Below, piece by piece: positions 22,021 to 33,039 of a DNA stretch of 64,000 nucleotides. A program made the translations under genes and the position numbers. This stretch comes from Trichobilharzia regenti. Taxonomy: Eukaryota; Platyhelminthes; Trematoda; Strigeidida; Schistosomatidae. Below the pieces are notes generated by a model. It searched no databases, was not told the origin of the DNA, and saw nothing but the letters and a program-made list of their open reading frames with translations. The first letter of the stretch is position 1; each line of letters starts with the position of its first letter. The stretch is from NCBI GenBank assembly GCA_944472135.2, contig OX235267.1, positions 37,975,312-38,039,311 of the forward strand. The letters run 5' to 3'.

Positions 22021-22224
22021 AATTTTGAAAAGAGTCAATATCACTAATAATAATTCGGGATAGCATAAATGGAAAATTCGACAGTATTGAGAGAAGGTTT
22101 GTATTAGGGGTATAAATTATGATGAATAACAATAACTGTAATGATAAGCAAAGAAAGGAAAAACACCAAGAGGCTTAAGGGGAAGCAGCACTCTTGAAGA
22201 GAAGAAGAATCACAAATCCGAATT

Positions 22225-22985
22225 CGGCCACTGTATAAACAGCGTCTGAACATGTTCGTTTTTGATACAAAGCTCTGGTTAAGTCGATCTTATTGCGACA
22301 GCTTCAGCTATGTGCAGCAGACGTGAGTGAACTGTACTTGACAACGACCTTAGAATTCGGGATATAACCCTGGGAGCTGCGTTGGTGTCGATGCGATGTC
22401 CAGTATCGACTAAGTGTAACAGGACCGATCTATATATGCACCTTATTCCCCCCCTGCTGAACCAACTTGTGAAATATTCTCGAACGCGTAGACTGACCTG
22501 CCTAACAATGTGCATTGAACAACTTGAACAACAGGTACACCAAGTCTCTGATCCATTTAGGAGCACTGATTGACTACACACTGAAGAAAAAATCCGGATC
22601 TTTTATTGCATGCTGAGTGCTGTTGACCTTCACACAGATTTGAGAGTAATAAATGCTTGCCTTGCTTACTCAATCCTCGCTTTAGTATTCTGGCCAGTTT
22701 CGTCGGCCTGTAGTTGAAACGACGCTTCAAGGTATGTAAAGGAGGTAGCTTCTTTCAAATTTCTCCCATTTATACTTATTGTTGTCAGTTGTTGTTGTTG
22801 TTGCTGATGTTGGCCAGGTATCTTCATCACCTTCGTCTTCTCAGTGGTCACTTGAAAGAAGTTTATCTTCTCTGGATGCTTCTACAGCCAGCTTCTTACT
22901 TTTCACACATTATGCGGAAGTTCTATGTCCCTCACACAGATTTTCGCTTTGGTCACTGATTAGTGACATAGCGCGAACATTAGGA
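22225..22985 (-). mobile_element. PLE and RTE remnants (unit 2)
   Basis: The minus-strand frame 22581-22279 reads as the distal GIY-YIG part of a PLE (a LHLVDTGH motif, LHIAEAVAIRS, then LCIKN). The minus-strand frame 22851-22666 is the RTE thumb (TEKTKVMKI, a Gln tract, then ISINGRNLK). They are two unrelated dead fragments side by side. Confidence 0.7.
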
Positions 22986-22994
22986 AATGTAATC

Positions 22995-23195
22995 ATTTTG
23001 CGGAGGTTCGAATTCATGGGCCATTGAATCGAGTAACAGTGGCTTAATAGTCTGCTAGCAAGCTTCACTTTCAACGAGAAGCTTTCAGGTTCAAATTCCA
23101 TTTGGGTTAAGGCGTACTGCTGAAGATTCAGAAACTAGTCTGACGAAACAGCTGTCCAGTACTCCACGTTGGTTTTCCAATGCTTCTCTAATAAA
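22995..23195 (+). mobile_element. SINE-h copy with best-preserved hammerhead
   Basis: Repeat of about 200 bases. The start (AATTCATGGGCC...) matches the other family members; a tRNA-like middle with a poor B box (GGTTCAAATTCC) comes next, followed by a hammerhead block (23114-23162) and a tail with GGTTTTCCAATG and TCTCTAA. Other copies: 16960, 48500 (minus), 48640, 55020, 55330, 44530 (minus) and 45620 (minus). Confidence 0.7.
23114..23162 (+). ncRNA. Hammerhead ribozyme in SINE-h
   Basis: Stem I is GTACTG (23114-23119) with CAGTAC (23157-23162), six perfect pairs. The core CTGAAGA is 23120-23126. Stem II is TCAG (23128-23131) with CTGA (23140-23143) plus one mismatch next to the core. GAA is 23145-23147. 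Stem III is ACA (23148-23150) with TGT (23153-23155). The cleavage-site C is 23156 (GTC). All conserved core positions are met; the short stem III is normal for schistosome hammerheads. Confidence 0.72.
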
Positions 23196-24064
23196 AAATT
23201 TAAAATGAAAAAGGTAACTTTTCAAAAGTTTGGTGAGATCCGCTCAATTCTCCGAAACAAAAGATTGACTAAATTATTTCATAATAGTAAGGGAACAGTT
23301 TGAAGCCAAAGATTACGTATTCAAAATACAGGGAGAGTGAAAACATTGAGTCACCAGAGAAAAAGAAGACAGATAAGTATTTCGTTTTTAGAAACACAAT
23401 TAGGGTTTAAAGAAATAAAAGCTTATTTCACTTTCTCCTGAATAAACCATTGTTTCCGCCCAATCCATATTTCGTAGAAAAATGGAAAATTACAGTTGAC
23501 AATATGAACTACTCATGAGTAGCTTAATAATTATCCTTAATAACTGTAACTTTAACATCATTAAATAAATCAACAATAAAACTTATCAGTCAGACTTTAA
23601 TTCTTTTTTTTCTGAGCGTATTCTGTATTGACCAAGTCATATGTAGCTTTCGAGCAATAGACGATCAACAAAGCGCTTTGCGAAATCACCATAACCTGCA
23701 ATGAAAATCCAGAAAACTTTATGTGTTTTTCAGAAACATGCCCTATCTAACATGTGAACATTTTATAGTGTCTAGTCTTAAGATCACTTCAGAGACTTGA
23801 TTTCACTGGTTCAAAATTGTGATTTTTCAATGTGAATAATTATACTAGAAATCACGAAATTATCAACACGATGGTTACAGTGAAGAAAAGTTTCTTTCCG
23901 ACGATGTCATCAGGTAGGCCGTATATCCGTGTATTCACAGTAAATTGGTAAGAAAGGTTCAGAACTGCTTCTGGTCAAGAGCCAATAAGAATAAAATTAC
24001 AAATTGTGACAGACAGGAGGGTCTGAAAAAAACAACACAGTCAGATCATAATTATTGGCGAACT
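23196..24064. other. No recognisable gene (unit 2)
   Basis: Counterpart of 17160-17896. It contains an insertion of about 75 bases (about 23190-23265) not in unit 1. No coding motif. Confidence 0.4.
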
Positions 24065-25045
24065 TGATTGCATAGGTGGTGGACTGGATTATGCGTCAGA
24101 CAGCGAGTGGGAAACGAGAAGACAGGGATATCCTGGACCGACGTGAAGAACCTAGGAGACCTGAATTTCGCGTGTCGATGATTTATGCTCGATGTCACAG
24201 AAACTTGAAGACTTACAAGCGAAAACCGACCGACAAACTGGTCGAAGAAGCAGCCGGCGAAGTCAGGACTCCAAGTGGACATAGACAAGACGGAGGTCAT
24301 GAAAATAACCAACCAACCAACAACAACAGAAGCAACATCCAGCGTCAATCACCATCAACGCGAGGGATTTGAAAGAGGTTACTTCATTCACTCACTTATC
24401 TAGGGAGCACTGACTCAACTACAGGCGATGGGAACGGACGAGGATGTCAAATCGAGCGAGAATCGGGAAGGCGGGAAACACATTCACCAACCTGAAATCA
24501 ATATGGAAATCTTCGTCACTCAGCATCAACAACAAAATTCCGTCGGATTTTCAATACAAACGTAAAGTCAGTCAGTTCTTCTATACGGATCAGAAACTTG
24601 ACGGGCGGGTCACAAAGAATATTTCCTACAGGTTGCATGCAGACCTTGATCAACAATTGTCTTCGCTCTATACTGAAGGTCAGATGGCTGGGCCGGAAAG
24701 AATCAGCAACAAGAAACTATGGGAACAAACAAAACAAGACGTAATCGCCTAACAAATATGCAGTAGAAAGTGGATTGGGATGGAAAGGACACTTGCTCGC
24801 TGAGGAGGCCGCTGGGTAACATCGTGCGCGCGTCAGGCTATTGCTGGAGTGGAACCAGGCCGAAAGGGAAGCAGCGTGTGTGATGTCATTGCAAGGGTGA
24901 CATGGAGGAGATCGTGTGAAGAAGAGTTGAAAGAATATGGACTAACATGGATGCAGGTGAAAAGTACAGCAGAAGACAGAAGCAAGTGGAGACGTGCAGT
25001 TGAAGCCCTATGTTCCACTAGAAACTCAAGGGAACAATAATATAA
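24065..25045 (+). mobile_element. RTE 3' part
   Basis: Plus-strand RTE from the RT thumb (24076-24372) to the 3' end, with CCCTATGTTCCACTAGAAAC at 25006-25025 followed by AATAAT repeats. Its first 175 bases are inside the duplicated unit and the rest is outside, so the right duplication breakpoint lies within this element. Frames are broken. Confidence 0.8.
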
Positions 25046-25534
25046 TAATATAGTATAATGTGTATACTAGTAGTAGTAAAGGAGGAAAATAAATATTGTC
25101 ACATAGGGATTAGAAAATATAATAAATTGTGGAACCAAGACAAAAATGTACAACTACGGCACAGCCTGATATTGATAATTCACTTAGCATTACAAATAAG
25201 ACAATAGGATAATACTTACAGTTAACTGGTGTCACAGGGAGAGATAATTATTTCGGGTTGAATAGCGAAGGTCAGGAAGGCAGAAAGTTTGAATGATCTG
25301 TTCTTGAATAATGAGAGTGGATTAAAAATCGCTTTCCCGTCACTCGAGGAGAAATATTTAGAAGTGAAATCAGTTTAGTGATCCTCTTGCAGTCACAATG
25401 AAAAAAAACGTTGATCAAAATAATAAAGTGACTTAAAAGGTTATAATAAGTAATAGTTGAAATTAGTCAACTAGTTACTCAGTGAACATTGAATTTTTGA
25501 CGTGCACAAATAAGAGTGATAAAGTTTATTTAGA
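25046..25534. other. No recognisable gene
   Basis: AT-rich spacer without motif. Confidence 0.4.
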
Positions 25535-26895
25535 CTGAAATGAATTATAAGAAAAAGGCACAAACAGTGAAGAAAATGTTCTTTTCGACGATTCATTTTC
25601 ATGAGCTGTACAATCATAATTATAATTAACACAGAATTTTCCATTACTACTCACCAGAAGACACGACTGTGCGATCCAAAGATCGATATGCCGTCAGCCA
25701 ACATGGACTGAACAGTTTATCAACTTCCAGAGCTTTGTTCCACTGATCCGAAAGAGAAACTGGTACGTACATTGTGCTCAAGGATTAGAAAAATCTGCTC
25801 GGAAGGCACGGTAGAGAAAGAATTAAATTTTTGCGTGAAACCCTACTAGAGAATGGGTATCCACCAAGAATCATCAACAAAAACATGAAGGAGAAGCCTC
25901 TGGTGTCAAACTTCACAACGGTTCCTAAGAAGACTCTCTTCATGAACCTGGCATGTAAAAGTGATATTGCAGCGGAAATTCTCAGAAACTGCCTTTCAAA
26001 AGTCTGAAGAAGACATTCCCAACAGCCACTCTACGTTTAACATTCTCCTGCAGACAGTTAATCCAGTCTAACGTTAAGGACAAGATACCGCCTTTGGCCA
26101 CTTCAGTGTGTATTTATCAATTTGCTTGCTCGTGTAGAGCAAAGTATATATCTGCCGTACGCGACGTCAAGTCCACAAACGTATTCTGGAACACTGCCCA
26201 ACTTCATTAGCCAGAGGAGAATAGAAGAATAGCAACAGCTCAATCCTCGAACACCTTGTCATCTCCGGACATCGAGCACCCACACATGAATGCTTCACAG
26301 TGGTGCACAGAGTCCCTCAGTATTGTACAAAAGGACTCCGGATACGACATCTGTACATAGCTGAGGTATTAGATATTCGTGACCTAAAGCCGGACCTGTG
26401 CATACAAAAACTATACATGCATTCTCTGTCCCTACCATGGCCAGAGTAAATTTATTACTATAATTTTGTTCCTGTCTTTTAATATGTAAGTTCACCATTA
26501 ATCCTATTACTGTTCCTAATACTTTTATTATTATTACCATTCCGACCATTCACATTTTATTACCACTCTATTACTTTTTATTAATAACATTGCTTTTTCA
26601 CACAGATCTTATACAAAACTACTTTATCGTCTTTCCAATAGTTTCTGTGCCTTCTACACTGGCTTATTGATTATTCATTATCTCACACTTGTCAAGACAT
26701 GCCAACTTCTGTCTCCTTTCCAACACCTTACATTATATAGTACAATTTTCAAGGACAAAGTTTACTAGTATCTGATTGGTCAAAAAAATTTCTGTGTTAA
26801 TTATAATTACGATTGTGCAGCAGCTCATGAAAATGAATCGTCGAAAAGAAAATTTTCTTCGCTGTTTGTGGCTTTTTCTTCTGACTCAATATGGA
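25535..26895 (+). mobile_element. Penelope-like element with inverted ends
   Basis: Frames between 25690 and 26450 carry the RT C-terminal region, the linker and GIY-YIG endonuclease pieces (KDKIPPLATSVCIYQFACSC near 26100, then LCIQK-like text near 26400), with frameshifts. The ends are inverted: 25535-25637 and 26790-26895 are reverse complements, including AGCTCATGAAAATGAATCG and CGAAAAGAA. PLEs are known to carry terminal repeats in direct or inverted orientation. Dead by frameshifts. Confidence 0.75.
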
Positions 26896-27796
26896 AATAT
26901 TTCGTTCATTGAAATGAATTACCGCCGTTATGATAAGGAAATCAGGATTATTTTAACAGTATTTTAATCACAGAATGATTGATTCAGCCTTGATCCAATA
27001 AGTGTCACTTCGGCATCTGTAACATTTTTATCTGAAATGTCCACCTTAAATTTCATTAACAGTATCTACCCAGCTAAATGTATGTCTAGCTAACAGAGAT
27101 TTGGCTAAATGTGATATATCTGTTTGCTCGTGTAAAGGGAACCTGACTAAAATTAATAACATGGTAAGCAAAGATGCGACATAACCGAGATGACTCAGTG
27201 GAAATTTATCTAGAATGATCGTCCGTAGCACTCTAGATCAACCACATTTGGCGTGAATACCTTTCGACCTAAAGAGAAACTAGTTCGAGTCATGAGACAG
27301 ATATTAGATATTCATTGAAATTGTCCCATCTAACTTCTATCTCTTATTCATAAGGCATCCTAGATTTTCAATTGCAGACGATATTTCTTTGTGTAAACAA
27401 CTGACGTTTATGTTTCCCTAGGCAATATATATTCACCTACTGTGCTATTCCATTTTATTGTTTGCCTCAGTGTGCTTCATTCGCACATCTTTTACAATTG
27501 ATTCTGTATCCCTAATACGTAGAAATACATGGAAGGTGTGAAACTTTATGCTAAAGGATTGAGAAGAATATTTCGATTGTAGGCATATTTTCGTCACATT
27601 TATATTCCTGGCTCAATATCTCGCCAGTAAACAGTTAAGACATCTTGGATTATAAATGGTGAGTGATTAACATTGACATAATTCTCTACATTTTAAAACC
27701 ATAGTGTCATGTAAGGATCCATTTTGAGTGCGTGCTATTTTATGGGAACAAATTTCACGTCAGTAGAAACCATGGATTTATCCTGTCTGTTTATAT
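26896..27796. other. No recognisable gene
   Basis: AT-rich sequence. No frame with motif; the minus frame at 27231-27046 is unsupported. Confidence 0.4.
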
Positions 27797-28545
27797 AATA
27801 ATGATAATAGCTTTATTCCAGAACAGTGCTTCCGATACAGAATGAAATTATCATAATTTTACTACAGTATTGCATCCAGTTAGTAAATTAACAATAAAAT
27901 AAAATTCTACATAGATTAAGCATAATCTCAGTTAGTTTTGAAAACAACATATTAGCATGTCGGTAGCAAAGCCAAAATTAAACAGAGTGTTTGAAGGTGC
28001 TAGAAAAGTAGATGGTGGCATATTTTCTGGCGTAAGCAAAAGAAAGAAACAAGGCTGAACATAACAGAAAAAAGAGAGAAAAAAGGAAGAGAAAGAAAGA
28101 AAAACGTCGTACCAATAAATGATATGAGTTGGAGAGACGAGATCCAGTTGTTCTAATGACTGTTTATTAACTTAAAGTTTTCACGCTTAATGCTTTCTTT
28201 ATCGCACAGAACACGAGCTAAGTAGGTTATGGTTGAGTTTTTGTACTTGCTAGTGCGAGCATAGAGTTTTCTATATAGGTCTCTGGCTTTGACTAACGAG
28301 ATACAAGGGGATAGTTGTGAATGAAGAGGGTGTTGTGAGTTAGATGAAATGGATTTTGCCCATTTTTCACATGAGTCCATGTGCCTGTCGACCAGAATAT
28401 TAATAAGCTGGTTAAGTGTCACGTTGCTTACCCTGCTGACAGCCTTTAACATCCTACGTATTAAGGTATAGTCTTTCTTCAGTAGCCCTGGAAAAACTAA
28501 GGGGGAACAATAGAGAGTAATAGGCAGAATTATATGCGTCAAGTG
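27797..28545 (-). mobile_element. CR1-type LINE 3' end, minus strand
   Basis: The frame 28542-28153 is the C-terminal region of a CR1 reverse transcriptase (PITLYCS, GLLKKDY, RRMLKAVSRVSN and a LYARTSKYKNS segment), followed by a 3' UTR and an ATT-repeat end near 27800. The plus-strand copy at 43340-44470 matches it almost base for base. It is truncated at its 5' side at 28545. Confidence 0.8.
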
Positions 28546-28746
28546 AATCAGATGTTAAATGGTATGCATATACTCAATAAAATTAAACTCATGACTTGAA
28601 TAGATAAAACTCGTACATGTAATTTTACGGTAGATAGGTTTATCGACACATAGGAGATGTTGGTATGATTTCTTTCAAACACATCCCCTCCTGAGTTAGT
28701 TTCTGTCCGAATGTAACGAAATCTAAGTGAGTAGAATACAAGTGTA

Positions 28747-29560
28747 ACGATGTAGACAGCGGTATAAGCTAATTCTGAAGAGGTCATTTACACTAACGTC
28801 TGTCGGAATACAGAAAAGAATTGGCTTTGTCTCTTCATAAGAACTACTTCATGAAGTATTTTTTCAAATCCCACTAAAACCCACCCACCTAATATAAAAT
28901 CTATAACCATTCTAGCGGCTTTTAATGACCCTACCAATCAGGAACTGCGATCCTGGTATTAACGGAGGTTGAAAATTTGATATTTTAAGCATCCGAATAC
29001 CACGCAGTAAATCGGTTAGCCACTACTTATTAAATATTTGTGCTATTATTTTAGAAATTATGTTCGTGTGCTTCACCATAGCATCAGACGAAATGCGAGT
29101 GCTAGACAGAATGAATTTGCGGTTACTCATAACACAGATCTACACTTAGTCACCTGAATCTGACTGCTGTCTGTATCAGAACTTCAATCGAACTCATCAT
29201 GTGAGAGCGTACCACACAATCTACACAGTTTCACAGGATGAACAAGGTTGGAACGAAGATGTACAGGTACAGAAATTAATGACAATGAAATTTATGCTTC
29301 ACATCTACTCAGATTATTCAACGACACACATACGCATTATTGAACTTATTATGGAACCTGAAAATGATGGAAAGTTTCATTTCTTCCTTGACATTGCTAT
29401 GAAACGTCTGGAAGATGGTAGCGCCCAGCGGTCAGTTTATCGAAAGTCTACATGGAATGGACAATACTCATAGCTTAATCGTTTTTGTTCAAATAGCTAT
29501 AAAGGAACACAGGTGAAAACTTTGTTTTGCAAAGTCCGGAGAATATGTTCTCCAAAAATT
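28747..29560 (+). mobile_element. Penelope-like fragment, mirrored at 40815-41637
   Basis: The frame 29201-29473 is the end of a PLE RT (FFLDIAMKRLEDG, VYRKSTWNGQYS). It and about 450 bases upstream are present in reverse orientation at 41637-40830 with few differences, including the shared ACAGACGTTAGTGTAAATGA. The mirrored pair stands either side of the four-transmembrane gene. Confidence 0.75.
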
Positions 29561-29887
29561 ATTATTATTGAATAATAACAATAATAATGAACATGAAAGC
29601 CCTGTGATTACACCACTCAGATCAGGGAATGCAGCCACACGGAAATCATTCAATTGATGCATAAATTTGCCCTATGCTTTCAAAGTTGGCCTTTCTCTAA
29701 TTTGACGGAGTATAACGTTGCATGTCGTAAACACAGTCAACTTAGCCTCACATATAAATAGAAACGGATTGACTACAGTCTCGATGACGGTTAATTTCAT
29801 TCAAAAATTTTACTTTCTTCAGCTTTAAATAAGCCAACGAATAAATGTACGTCTAATTTTTGATGAAGTACCATCATCGAGTCATGT

Positions 29888-30075
29888 GCGTCGGTGGCAC
29901 AGTGCTAAGGAATCTCGCCGACCATACACATGGTCCGAGGTTCGAGTCCACGCCAACACACACCTGATATCTATGGTCGGCCTGCAAAATTTGGGCTACC
30001 GATATCACATGCTGAAAATTCCATACTTGTACCAAAAATACTGTGTGGTTTCAAGCTATAGTCAAAAAATTCTTC
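29888..30075 (+). mobile_element. SINE1, copy c
   Basis: Head (GCGTCGGTGGCACAGTG), B box (GAGGTTCGAGTCC) and body match copies a and b, with more substitutions and a damaged 3' tail. Confidence 0.8.
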
Positions 30076-30152
30076 TTTTAGAGTTTCAGGGCTAAGCAAT
30101 TTCATATTTCAGTAAATGAAAAATCCCCATATTGAAATCAAAACAAGATTTT

Positions 30153-30191
30153 GAGCGAACAATTGTTTTCGATAACTTCTTCTTCAGGCTC
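30153..30191 (-). ncRNA. Hammerhead-like motif at PLE end (left arm)
   Basis: Mirror of 32530-32568: GAGC stem I strand, CTGAAGA, CGAAAA, a self-complementary AACAATTGTT stem III, C, then GCTC. Confidence 0.5.
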
Positions 30192-30694
30192 TACAGTTAT
30201 AAATCCATGAATAATAGAGTACATATAGCCAGTAAAGGCAAATGAAAATAATATCAGAAACTGTATTGGGGTGCATGTGTAAGTTGAGGTGATAGTCCAT
30301 TAGTTAGCATAGTCAATTAAATGTGTATAGGGTGTTTAGTCAGAAAAATGTGATGAAGTGTGAATGAACAATTAGGTGATATAGTGTAGTTTTATAGTTA
30401 ACAGAATACAAGTGTCCTTGGGGTGAGAAAATGCGATAACCACAAAATACATGTAAAGACACGTTAAAAAATGAGGCACTGGATATGAGGGCTGACCGAT
30501 AATGTCTAATGATAAAATAAAGGGGCTAAATTGTAAATTGTAATAAAATGCTACAGAATTGGTAGGTTTAGTATAAAATCATAAAGGTTGACAAAGTAAG
30601 GGTAACAATGAGGTGAAATAAACTGGGTGGAGAAATGGATAATAAAGACATGATATCACAAAATAATAATAATGATAATAATAGTACGAAAAGA

Positions 30695-31655
30695 TTATGA
30701 TCCTGGTGACCTTATAGTGGGCCAGGGTAGACAAAGAGAGTGAATAAGTTTTTTCTGTACACATAGATCTGGTCTTTCTCTATTAATCTCTAAAGCCTCA
30801 GCTATGGCTAGGAGGCGTAATCGTGTGCCTTTGGGGAGATTGTTCGGTACCCGATACGCAACTGTAAATGACTCATCTACTTTGATGCTGTGTTCGCTAT
30901 CCACTAGATGAGACAGAATTGCACTATTAATTGATTTGGTTGTTCTTTTCCCAAGCCAAACAGGAATATGTTCACGAGTGCGTAGAGATAAATTCCTCTG
31001 GGTACGACCTATATAACTAGCTCCACAGGAGCAGCTAAATTTATATACACACATTGATGTCGCCATTTTGGGCAATCTATCTTTAATGCACGGTGTCAAT
31101 ATCGGTTTGGTTGAGAAACTGACATACAGTTTTGCGGCACTAAAAGTTCTTTCAATTGATCTTGTTAATCTACGGTTTAATATATCACTGGCTATATCAC
31201 CTTTGAATTGTACATTTAAGTAAAGCTTTTTCTTACTTACTGTGTCTCGCTTGGTATTATGTGTAGTTTCGTAGATATACTTCTTTACAAAGTTGGTAGG
31301 GTAGTCATTTTGTAGCAAGGCGTTTGTAAGATTTTTTATTTCATCTTCAATACAATCCTCGGTACATATGCGTCTAATTCTATGACTAAGACAGCGAATT
31401 AGGTTGCGCTTATATTGTATAGGTATGAAGCTATGGAAGTGGGTGTATTGTCCGTTCCACGTCGCTTTCCTATAGATGTTTCTTTTCAAGGTACCGTCTG
31501 ATCTTTTTGTGAGAAGAACATCGAGAAATGGAATACTACCTTGTAGTTCCTCTTCACAAGTGAATTTAATAGCTGGGTGTACCTTATTGAAGACTTGCAG
31601 CAGATGTTGTTTATCCAAATTATTGTTACAAATGATAAAGGTGTCGTCAACAAAA
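30695..31655 (-). CDS. Penelope-like RT C-terminus and GIY-YIG endonuclease
   Basis: Longest open frame of the window (307 codons from the first ATG at 31618; open upstream to the FVDD box coded at 31650-31640). Order: the RT catalytic FVDDTFIIC just before the ATG, an RT thumb with VYRKATWNGQYTHFHSFIP-type text (about residues 48-66), and a linker. The GIY-YIG domain spans residues 188-280 (VYKFSCSCGASYIGRTQR, a conserved REH and a catalytic-type AEALEI). The ATG is internal to the RT, so this is a 5'-truncated element, not a host gene. It is cut where the inverted second copy begins. Having no stops over 960 bases suggests a fairly recent insertion. Confidence 0.88.
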
Positions 31656-32026
31656 TGGCGACATCAATGTGTGTATATAAATTTAGCTGCTCCTGTGGAG
31701 CTAGTTATATAGGTCGTACCCAGAGGAATTTATCTCTACGCACTCGTGAACATATTCCTGTTTGGCTTGGGAAAAGAACAACCAAATCAATTAATAGTGC
31801 AATTCTGTCTCATCTGGTGGATTGCGAACACAGCATCAAAGTAGATGAGTCATTTACAGTTGCGTATCGGGTACCGAACAATCTCCCCAAAGGCACACGA
31901 TTACGCCTCCTAGCCATAGCTGAGGCTTTAGAGATTAATAGAGAAAGACCAGATCTATGTGTACAGAAAAAACTTATTCACTCTCTTTGTCTACCCTGGC
32001 CCACTATAAGGTCACCAGGATCATAA
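31652..32026 (+). pseudogene. Second, inverted PLE copy (GIY-YIG part only)
   Basis: Plus-strand frame identical to the last 125 or so codons of the minus-strand PLE, apart from a change in the SEH/CEH segment. It begins at MATSMCVYKF exactly at the palindrome junction, so it lacks the RT and cannot be autonomous. Confidence 0.8.
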
Positions 32027-32529
32027 TCTTTTCGTACTATTATTATCATTATTATTATTTTGTGATATCATGTCTTTATTATCCATTTCTCCACCCAGTT
32101 TATTTCACCTCATTGTTACCCTTACTTTGTCAACCTTTATGATTTTATACTAAACCTACCAATTCTGTAGCATTTTATTACAATTTACAATTTAGCCCTT
32201 TTATTTTATCATTAGACATTATCGGTCAGCCCTCATATCCAGTGCCTCATTTTTTAACGTGTCTTTACATGTATTTTGTGGTTATCGCATTTTCTCACCT
32301 CAAGGACACTTGTATTCTGTTAACTATAAAACTACACTATATCACCTAATTGTTCATTCACACTTCATCACATTTTTCTGACTAAACACCCTATACACAT
32401 TTAATTGACTATGCTAACTAATGGACTATCACCTCAACTTACACATGCACCCCAATACAGTTTCTGATATTATTTTCATTTGCCTTTACTGGCTATATGT
32501 ACTCTATTATTCATGGATTTATAACTGTA

Positions 32530-32568
32530 GAGCCTGAAGAAGAAGTTATCGAAAACAATTGTTCGCTC
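32530..32568 (+). ncRNA. Hammerhead-like motif at PLE end (right arm)
   Basis: Stem I GAGC (32530-32533) with GCTC (32565-32568); core CTGAAGA (32534-32540); weak stem II; GAA at 32551-32553; stem III AACAA/TTGTT (32554-32563); cleavage-site C at 32564 after TT. Hammerheads in the terminal repeats of PLEs are an established finding, so the position is expected. Stem II is poor, so activity is uncertain. Confidence 0.5.
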
Positions 32569-32818
32569 AAAATCTTGTTTTACTTTCATATTTCTTACAT
32601 CACATATTCTTGAAGTATGTATAAAATATCTACTTATTATAACGAAATCATTTTTCATTTAACCCTATTTGATTTATAATATATTCATCATGCATCTTAA
32701 ATGTATTAAAAAAGTGGTGAAAAAGTACAAAGGTATAAAGCAGTATAGAACAATTACTTGAAACATAAATATTTCACAGAGTGTACTTTGACAAAAAAAC
32801 CACTTTACTGGTGCGAAC

Positions 32819-33039
32819 TTTATATAAGTAAGGTAATCAATGGCTACTCAACACCTCAACTTCTCTCTACGACGTTTATATATTCTCAACATTATTTATC
32901 TACACGAACAAGTATTGATTCTTCGCGCTGTGAAACAACTCAAAGCACATTACTCTATCCTCAGACGACTACATGAACAGTGGTTTAAGACAGTAAAGTG
33001 CATATTCTCCGGCAATTTTGAAGTGAGGAGTTCACAAAC
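32819..33039 (+). promoter_or_regulatory. Possible promoter and uORF of the four-TM gene
   Basis: TTTATATAAG (32819-32828) could be a TATA box. A 67-codon frame begins at ATG 32840 and stops with TGA at 33041-33043, overlapping the ATG at 33040 as ATGA. If transcription starts near 32850, this uORF would lie on the same mRNA and could affect translation. Alternatively the true first exon is elsewhere. Confidence 0.3.

Larger units (their letters stand above)
12295..24240. repeat. Tandem segmental duplication carrying DK-C and DK-D
   Basis: Unit 1 is 12295-18069 and unit 2 is 18073-24240, direct orientation. Every landmark repeats in order: PLE piece, inverted-repeat arm, CR1 piece, DK gene, secreted ORF, second arm, PLE and RTE pieces, SINE-h, then an RTE stub. 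Unit 1 ends at GACAAACTG, where unit 2 continues into GTCGAAGAAG of the intact RTE (24241 on). Unit 2 starts at GCGATTTTCTTTG, matching 12295. Three extra bases (TGT, 18070-18072) lie at the junction. The breakpoints fall in unrelated elements (PLE left, RTE right), so this was not recombination between like repeats. Unit 2 also carries a SINE1 insertion and other small insertions. Confidence 0.88.
30140..32581. repeat. Large near-perfect palindrome of a Penelope-like element
   Basis: Left arm 30140-31069 and right arm 31652-32581 are reverse complements. Paired positions keep a constant coordinate sum (62721), so there is no net insertion or deletion over about 930 bases; only a handful of substitutions were noticed. 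The 582-base spacer belongs to the minus-strand PLE. The junction lies at a short shared AAAATGGCGAC. Confidence 0.9.

Noticed and set aside
30695..31618. 307-codon open frame as a host endonuclease gene
   Set aside because: The upstream frame carries an RT catalytic box and the domain order is that of Penelope-like elements, so it is a mobile-element remnant.
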